From: Coemansia sp. RSA 1804
Taxonomy: Eukaryota > Kickxellomycota > Kickxellomycetes > Kickxellales > Kickxellaceae
Direction: 5' to 3'
Length of the DNA: 55,949 nt
NCBI GenBank assembly: GCA_027578815.1
Contig: JANBTH010000022.1
Span: forward strand, 1 to 55,949
Part shown: piece after piece, positions 51,384-55,949 of the stretch
How positions within the stretch are numbered: position 1 is the first letter of the stretch
Layout: every line of letters begins with the position of its first letter
Program-made: the position numbers and the translations under genes
The notes under the pieces: model-generated
Told to the model about the DNA's origin: nothing
What the model saw: only the letters and a program-made list of their open reading frames with translations
Database searches by the model: none

Positions 51384-52577
51384 CTATCCGATTTTTTTTG
51401 CATATAATTGTCAATGATGTAAATTCCATACAATGCAAATAGAGAAGCAGAATTTAAGAAAACAAAAATAAAAATATTAAACTAACAACGCCAAGGGAAG
51501 CATCTGATGAATTTACAATAAAAGTGAAAATAATAAAAGGAAGTCTTGCTGCTATGCCTATTTTCTGGCTGCTTTACAGAACAGCCTCTTTGAGAAGAAA
51601 AAAGTAAAAACAATGATGGCCTTGATATTAAACAGATCCACAGATCTTTCAAAAGCTTGAAAGTCATGAATGCGGTGGAGCTGGATCCAGAGCCCTTCTG
51701 CAACCACAGCTCTTGCTGATTTATTGATTTTCTTCGTCTTACAAGAACTCTGCGCAGCATGGCAATTATGCACGTGTTGTGAGCCAACCTGCACGATGTG
51801 TTATTTTTAAATCATTTATTCTATTTCTAGCCTTTGCATGGTTCACAACCATAAAACAAACACACACACACTTAATAATCTTGTGACAACAGTCGACATG
51901 CAAACTAATCCGCATAGGTTAAAAATAGGGGGATCAATTAAAAAAGGAAAAGGTCACAGGAGTATTTCTTAGCACAGACGAAATCCACATTGCCATTGTT
52001 AGGTTTTGAGAAAAATGGATGGTGATGTATCACACAATTGAAGTCAGGAGAAGAAAGACGTGTTTCAACCCACTTTGACATGAAAAAATAACATCCCTAT
52101 TCCACGGAAAAGAACGAACAGCTAGCTAATCGTACTATAGCGGCGAAGAATATAGCTTTTCTATTTCTAGTGCGGATTTATGCACCCACCAAACATCATT
52201 GTGTACATGTCTCCCTGTTTGCCACACTCGATATAGCAGAAAAGGCAGAAATGTGTCTACTTTTATCATTGCCATCATCTGTTCAGTATCTCTTCCTTTT
52301 TTCTACTTTTTTTCCCCTCCTCCCCAGACCCACGTTTTTTTCTTTCGTTTCATATAAAAGCTAAATGGAATGGCGTTCCTTGTCCCAGTAGTGCCAGGGA
52401 TTAGTTTTTCTTTACCTAACTACCCACTAGAGAACCAAATATTTTGCCTACTATTGTAATTATTTAAACTTTTTGTTTCTTCCACTTGCCATCACTCACC
52501 ACCTATCATTGTAATACTCTTGTAATTCACACCCCATCTAACTGATCCACCGGTTGAGCTATATATACACTATAAAC
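51384..52577. other. Intergenic region between golgin and secreted miniprotein
   Basis: 1.2 kb, AT-rich, divergent. It contains a short (CA)n run near 51859-51871. No recognisable gene or RNA was seen. TATATATA at 52560-52567 lies only 11 nt before the next ATG, so it is doubtful as a TATA box for that start. Confidence 0.45.
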
Positions 52578-52793
52578 ATGAGAGCCTTTTCCTTTGTATT
52601 CTCAATGGCCATCGTTGCTGCTGTGGCAGTGAATGCGTTGCCGGTCAGCGAAGAGCCGCAGTCTGAAGATCTGTACCAAAAGTGCATCCGAGAGAATGGA
52701 GGCGTGACCTTCCCTTATCCAGGACCTGGAGATTGCCACGAAGTCGGAACCTGCACCTGTAACAAGGACGGCACGATTGCCTGCGTCTGCTAA
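52578..52793 (+). CDS. Small secreted cysteine-rich protein (71 residues)
   Basis: ATG 52578 gives 71 residues. Residues 1-20 are a clear signal peptide (MRAFSF, a hydrophobic core, VNA), with likely cleavage after Ala20. The mature part has an acidic start and six Cys at 36, 53, 59, 61, 69 and 71, in the pattern C-x16-C-x5-C-x-C-x7-C-x-C. It ends on the final Cys, in the order CTCNKDGTIACVC. This suits three disulfides in a secreted protein; the CxC-GxI-CxC end recalls a fragment of a VWC-like fold, but I cannot assign a family. Candidate roles are a wall-associated or effector-like secreted protein. No intron is seen. The frame is open a few codons upstream but without ATG. Confidence 0.75.
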   Translation: MRAFSFVFSMAIVAAVAVNALPVSEEPQSEDLYQKCIRENGGVTFPYPGPGDCHEVGTCTCNKDGTIACVC

Positions 52794-53080
52794 AGTCCAA
52801 TTTTCCCTAGCTACTGCTGACTTTATTATTTTTTTCTGCAAGCACTACTTGTTGTACCCTAACCCTTTCTGATTAGATATTTTAAATTATATTAAAATTT
52901 CAACAATATTAAATATCATACCATTTTTTGCCCTCGTGACTGGTGTGCCTTGATTCATGCTGCTGTTGTTGCTACTGTCGAACACAAATGCTAATAACAA
53001 TAACAATAGACATGTAAAGGTATGCAGACAATAAACAGAGAAAGAAGAAAGTCTGGACAAAGGGGACTATTGACTATTTA

Positions 53081-54094
53081 TTACTTTGACGATTTGTATC
53101 GCATAAGAACCCAAATGTAAAAAAACTGCAGCATTGCAATAACAAACAGAAAATGGACACGCCGCTTCCTATGGACATTAATGCCAGTGACGGCTGATGA
53201 CTCGGGAATAAGGGCATGGCGCAACGACCGGATCATGAAGAAGGCAAGAGCAAAGCCGAAATAAAAGAAAGTGAACCACGTCATCCACCAGGGCGCCCAC
53301 GGCTTGAACAGCACAACAATGATGGTGGAGACAAACTTGTATCCGCTGAACGCAAGGATATCGAGGAACTGGAGCTCTGATCCAACATTAAGCAGGTAGC
53401 AGAACATTTTGATGAGAAGAACTTCAAAGACAATGATGCCCAGCGCCGTGCTTGCAGTGTAGCCGAGATCCTCTGGATGGAAGACACCAAGCCGACCAAT
53501 GATTAAGCCAATGACAATCACATACGACACGAGCCCCATCACCGGTATGTAGAGATCCGGGGAGTTGTTGTCGTCGCGCGGAGACTTGAATCCGACTACC
53601 TGGCCTGTAGCATCGCGCTCAGCATGTCTGTGCCAGTTGCGCTGAATCCACGGAAACACCAGCGTCTTGAGCTTTGCAAGCACGTAGATGTTGGACACAT
53701 CAAAGTAGTGCTTCAGCTGCCTCATGCTCACGTAGCGCCCGACGTTCTGCTGCACATTCTCTTGCATAGCGTTCATGGCGCTTCCAGCAAACTGCATTCC
53801 GAGTTGTGCGGCCTGGTTGTTCTGAAAGTCCTGTCCCAGAAACCCGTAGGCCATGTTGAAGTTCGGATTGGCCACGCCTTGTTGCTGGTGCTGCTGTTGC
53901 TGAGAATGGGTTGGGGCTCCAGACTGAAACTGTTGCGGCTGTGGGCTGGGGCCAAAACCGCTATGCTGGAATTGCTGTTGTTGTTGCTGCTGTTGCTGAT
54001 GAGGATCAATCGGAGAGAATGCACCGCGCATCGGCTGCTGCTGCTGGCCCGCCGGCATGCCTCCGCCGGCCATCTGCGGATTGTAATGTGCCAT
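53081..54094 (-). CDS. YIF1: Yif1 (YIF1 family) ER-Golgi transport membrane protein
   Basis: 337 residues. The first 80 residues are Gln- and Pro-rich with a nine-Gln run. The YIF1 family core follows: NMAYGFLGQDFQNNQAAQLGMQFAGSAM, VGRYVSMRQLKHYFDVSNIYVLAKLK and LVFPWIQRNW. DLYIPVMGLVSYVIVIGLIIG opens the five C-terminal membrane segments. Yif1 works with Yip1 and Yos1 and binds Rab GTPases in COPII vesicle formation and fusion between ER and Golgi. The cytosolic N terminus and hydrophobic C-terminal half follow family topology. Intronless; on the same strand as HUS1 upstream (185-nt gap). Confidence 0.95.
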   Translation of the reverse strand: MAHYNPQMAGGGMPAGQQQQPMRGAFSPIDPHQQQQQQQQQFQHSGFGPSPQPQQFQSGAPTHSQQQQHQQQGVANPNFNMAYGFLGQDFQNNQAAQLGMQFAGSAMNAMQENVQQNVGRYVSMRQLKHYFDVSNIYVLAKLKTLVFPWIQRNWHRHAERDATGQVVGFKSPRDDNNSPDLYIPVMGLVSYVIVIGLIIGRLGVFHPEDLGYTASTALGIIVFEVLLIKMFCYLLNVGSELQFLDILAFSGYKFVSTIIVVLFKPWAPWWMTWFTFFYFGFALAFFMIRSLRHALIPESSAVTGINVHRKRRVHFLFVIAMLQFFYIWVLMRYKSSK

Positions 54095-54279
54095 GGCTTT
54101 TGCTTAAGGTTACCGCAAAGATGAAAGAGAAAGATGGAGAGAAAGCAAATTACAAACAGAGAAAAAAAAGGAAAAGCAAAAGGCATAAGTTGGGTCAACC
54201 AAAAAACGCGCTGGATGGCGAAAGTACGAAAAAGAAGGGCCGTTGGGCGTGATTTGCTCTTAAAAGTCCCAACGCGTTG

Positions 54280-55161
54280 CTAAACCTGACGCACAGGGAT
54301 AAAGTACGTTAACGAGCCGCAGGCCTGGTCGTTGATCTCGCTGACGCCGCCGTAGCCAGCTGAGCCGATGTACACGTAGAAGACCACAGCGTGGTGCTCG
54401 ATGATGCAGCACACAATGTTTTTGGGCGCCACATGGTAGCTCTGCAGAAACCGGATAAAGTTCTTCATATCAACCACGGCTGTGTAGAAGTCGCCTGGCT
54501 CGCGATCGGGCTGCGTTGGCGGATCCTGCGTCGAGTCGTATGCCAGGTTCTCCAGGCCGCGGAAGAACGTTGTGATGTCAACCAGATCGTTGGCGACGCG
54601 GATCTTCATGGCTCCTTCGCGGTTTGCTGAAACAGCAACGCGGTCGCCCATGCCCTTGATTCTCTCAGCAATGCTGCGCAGACTGTTGAGCGGCGGCATC
54701 ATAATGTGCACCTGGCTGTCCGGTACCAGCGGCTCGCGGATAGCCTCCATCTGCAGCGGCGTCATCACCCGGACAGGCACGTCCTGGCAGAGCGTGATTT
54801 CGCGCCCCGTTGTCGACTGGTTCTGGATAATCAGCGACAGAATCGGAAGGCCCTGCTTCTTGGTGAGCTTCAGCGTCGTCTTCAGCGCTCCCTGCGCCGA
54901 CTTTAGCGCCCGCTGCAGGTTGTCTATGCTGAACTCTAGATATATCTCGTTGTTGTGCAGACTCTCGATCTGGTAGTCGGCAAACAGCGCGTTAACCGCA
55001 ACGTCTGACCATAGCTGTAGTCCCGACCCAATGTCTGTTATAACCACAATGTGCAGCTTCTCTGCGGTCAGTTTTAGCACCGCGCTCTTTGAAAGCTTGT
55101 CGATGCTCTGCACAACCCGCAAAAGCAAATTGGGGTTGGAAAGAAGGGTACGGAAACGCAT
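54280..55161 (-). CDS. HUS1: Hus1 checkpoint clamp subunit
   Basis: 293 residues. It starts MRFRTLLSNPN, like the MKFRAKI of human HUS1. ENNEIYLE-like (here NNEIYLEFSIDNLQRALKSAQGA), LTKKQGLPILSL, REITLCQDVPVRVM, EPLVPDSQVHIMMPPLNSLRSIAERIK and the final LTYFIPVRQV all match the family. Hus1 forms the heterotrimeric 9-1-1 clamp with Rad9 and Rad1; it is loaded on damaged DNA and activates the Mec1/ATR pathway. Length is similar to human (280). Intronless. The upstream 277 nt separate it from the convergent-in-name but same-strand MetAP2 copy B stop. Confidence 0.93.
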   Translation of the reverse strand: MRFRTLLSNPNLLLRVVQSIDKLSKSAVLKLTAEKLHIVVITDIGSGLQLWSDVAVNALFADYQIESLHNNEIYLEFSIDNLQRALKSAQGALKTTLKLTKKQGLPILSLIIQNQSTTGREITLCQDVPVRVMTPLQMEAIREPLVPDSQVHIMMPPLNSLRSIAERIKGMGDRVAVSANREGAMKIRVANDLVDITTFFRGLENLAYDSTQDPPTQPDREPGDFYTAVVDMKNFIRFLQSYHVAPKNIVCCIIEHHAVVFYVYIGSAGYGGVSEINDQACGSLTYFIPVRQV

Positions 55162-55438
55162 CGGCTGCTCCTTTTCTGCTGTTTGATGTAAATCGAAGGA
55201 TATATAACAAGTATGTTTGCACTTTTAGCACAGAGAAAGAAGGAGAAAAGTGGAAAAGAAGCATTATACCTTTTTTTGGCTCCAGGGGTGGGGCTTTTAT
55301 TTTGCGCAGATCAGAAGAAAGTCTGAAAAGATTTAGATGCTGCGCACAAAAAACTGAAAAAGGCAACCAATTGAACAAAAGCACACATAAAACTGTATAA
55401 AAACACATGCACACAATCCGCCAAGCTCACTACACTAC

Positions 55439-55949
55439 CTAGTAGTCGTCGCCGCGGGAGAGAACTTCCTTGACAGTTGGTCTCAGAATAAACGTATGCT
55501 CAAATTGCGCAGTGTACGAGCCCTTGATATCGTGGAGCGGCAGGTACGTGTTGACAATTCCTGCATCAACAAGATTCTTCAGACCCAGGTAGTGCTGAGT
55601 CTCGCCCAGACGGTCAAGGTAGCGGCGGCAGAACGGCAGTGTTCCAAAGTTCTTGTCAATGGTAGCAAGGAGTTTCTTTGCAGCCATGGTGCGAGGCGGA
55701 GCATGCTGGTCTTGATCTTTTCCATAGTGACTGCACACGCCCTGCTCGTCCACATATCCCCTTCCAGTACTTCCAAATGTCTCAATAGCAAAAAGCTCGC
55801 CCTCCTCCATGCGCGTGTTGTCGCTACTGGCAACAATAGGAACGGATTTAGTAGAGTGAATCGAATAGAGCTCAATGTTGTGGCCGCACAGGTTGCGAAT
55901 GGGTTTAATTGGGATTGTCTTTCCATCGAGCTCAATCTCGTACGACTCC
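55439..55949 (-). CDS. MAP2: Second methionine aminopeptidase 2 gene, 3' part only
   Basis: The frame is open to the right edge, so the start lies outside the window. The 169 visible residues (from ESYEIELDGK to SRGDDY, TAG stop) align without gaps to residues 269-437 of MAP2 at 40085-41551, with about 25 substitutions. Metal-ligand equivalents His (LCGHNI), Glu (AIETFGS) and Glu (QFEHTF) are kept. The segment after GHNI differs: IHSTKSV replaces IHGGKSV, where the family normally has a small residue and Gly before Lys. Whether it is active cannot be judged because the first Asp ligands are not visible. Nucleotide identity is patchy (see findings). It is in inverted orientation, about 14 kb from the first copy. 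Confidence 0.93.
   Translation of the reverse strand, partial: ESYEIELDGKTIPIKPIRNLCGHNIELYSIHSTKSVPIVASSDNTRMEEGELFAIETFGSTGRGYVDEQGVCSHYGKDQDQHAPPRTMAAKKLLATIDKNFGTLPFCRRYLDRLGETQHYLGLKNLVDAGIVNTYLPLHDIKGSYTAQFEHTFILRPTVKEVLSRGDDY

Noticed and set aside
1..55949. tRNA, rRNA, spliceosomal RNA genes and CRISPR arrays
   Set aside because: No B-box-type GGTTCGA motifs in a tRNA context, no recognisable 5S, U2, U4 or U6 sequence, and no regularly spaced repeats were seen by eye; a covariance-model scan would be decisive.

Overview
This is a nuclear genomic window from a fungus. It carries mostly single-copy conserved eukaryotic genes with few or no introns. Introns can be read confidently in four genes, with GT-AG ends and CTAAC/CTAAT-type branch sites. 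Fungal markers include a DUF2408 family protein, a septation-network (Cdc7/SepH/Cdc15) kinase, a Rud3-type golgin and Tif32-type eIF3a. The set also includes ASCC3/Slh1, ARS2/Pir2, EIPR1 and mitochondrial glutaryl-CoA dehydrogenase, which fits an early-diverging filamentous fungus (for example Kickxellomycotina-like). That placement is an inference from gene content only. Coding DNA is GC-rich, extremely so at the left edge. Intergenic DNA is AT-rich, and two islands at about 6.1-8.9 kb and 25.4-27.6 kb are especially so.

Layout, left to right. 1-4968 (+) is the 3' part of the ribosome-quality-control helicase Slh1/ASCC3. 5075-6016 (-) is the splicing factor Yju2. 6.0-8.9 kb is an AT-rich island holding two tandem paralogous 47-residue cysteine-rich ORFs, each with a TATA element about 120 nt upstream, plus inverted repeats. 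8938-10617 (-) is a PX-domain protein. 11075-13510 (-) is ARS2/Pir2. 14839-17416 (-) is a three-exon DUF2408 protein. 19609-20748 (+) is a thiamine-pyrophosphate-type mitochondrial carrier. 20944-25332 (-) is a double-GRAM TBC Rab-GAP (Gyp2/TBC1D9 type). 25.3-27.6 kb is a second AT-rich island with a decayed Ty3/gypsy reverse-transcriptase remnant. 27595-30732 (-) is the ribosome-biogenesis GTPase Bms1. 31585-34435 (+) is a three-exon coiled-coil membrane protein that I do not recognise. 35217-37985 (+) is eIF3a. 38213-39592 (-) is EIPR1. 40085-41551 (+) is methionine aminopeptidase 2 with one intron. 43388-47654 (+) is the septation-type kinase with one intron. 47729-49042 (-) is glutaryl-CoA dehydrogenase. 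49380-51383 (-) is a GRAB-domain golgin. 52578-52793 (+) is a 71-residue secreted cysteine-rich protein. 53081-54094 (-) is Yif1. 54280-55161 (-) is Hus1. 55439-55949 (-) is the 3' part of a second methionine aminopeptidase 2 gene in inverted orientation.

Most genes are housekeeping and are not an operon-like unit. Several touch the same processes: RNA and translation (Slh1, Yju2, ARS2, Bms1, eIF3a, MetAP2) and Golgi/endosome membrane traffic (TBC Rab-GAP, PX protein, EIPR1, golgin, Yif1). The parts that do not look like ordinary conserved genome are the cysteine-rich miniprotein pair in the first AT-rich island, the secreted cysteine-rich protein, the unrecognised coiled-coil membrane protein, and the inverted MetAP2 pair with a mosaic identity pattern.
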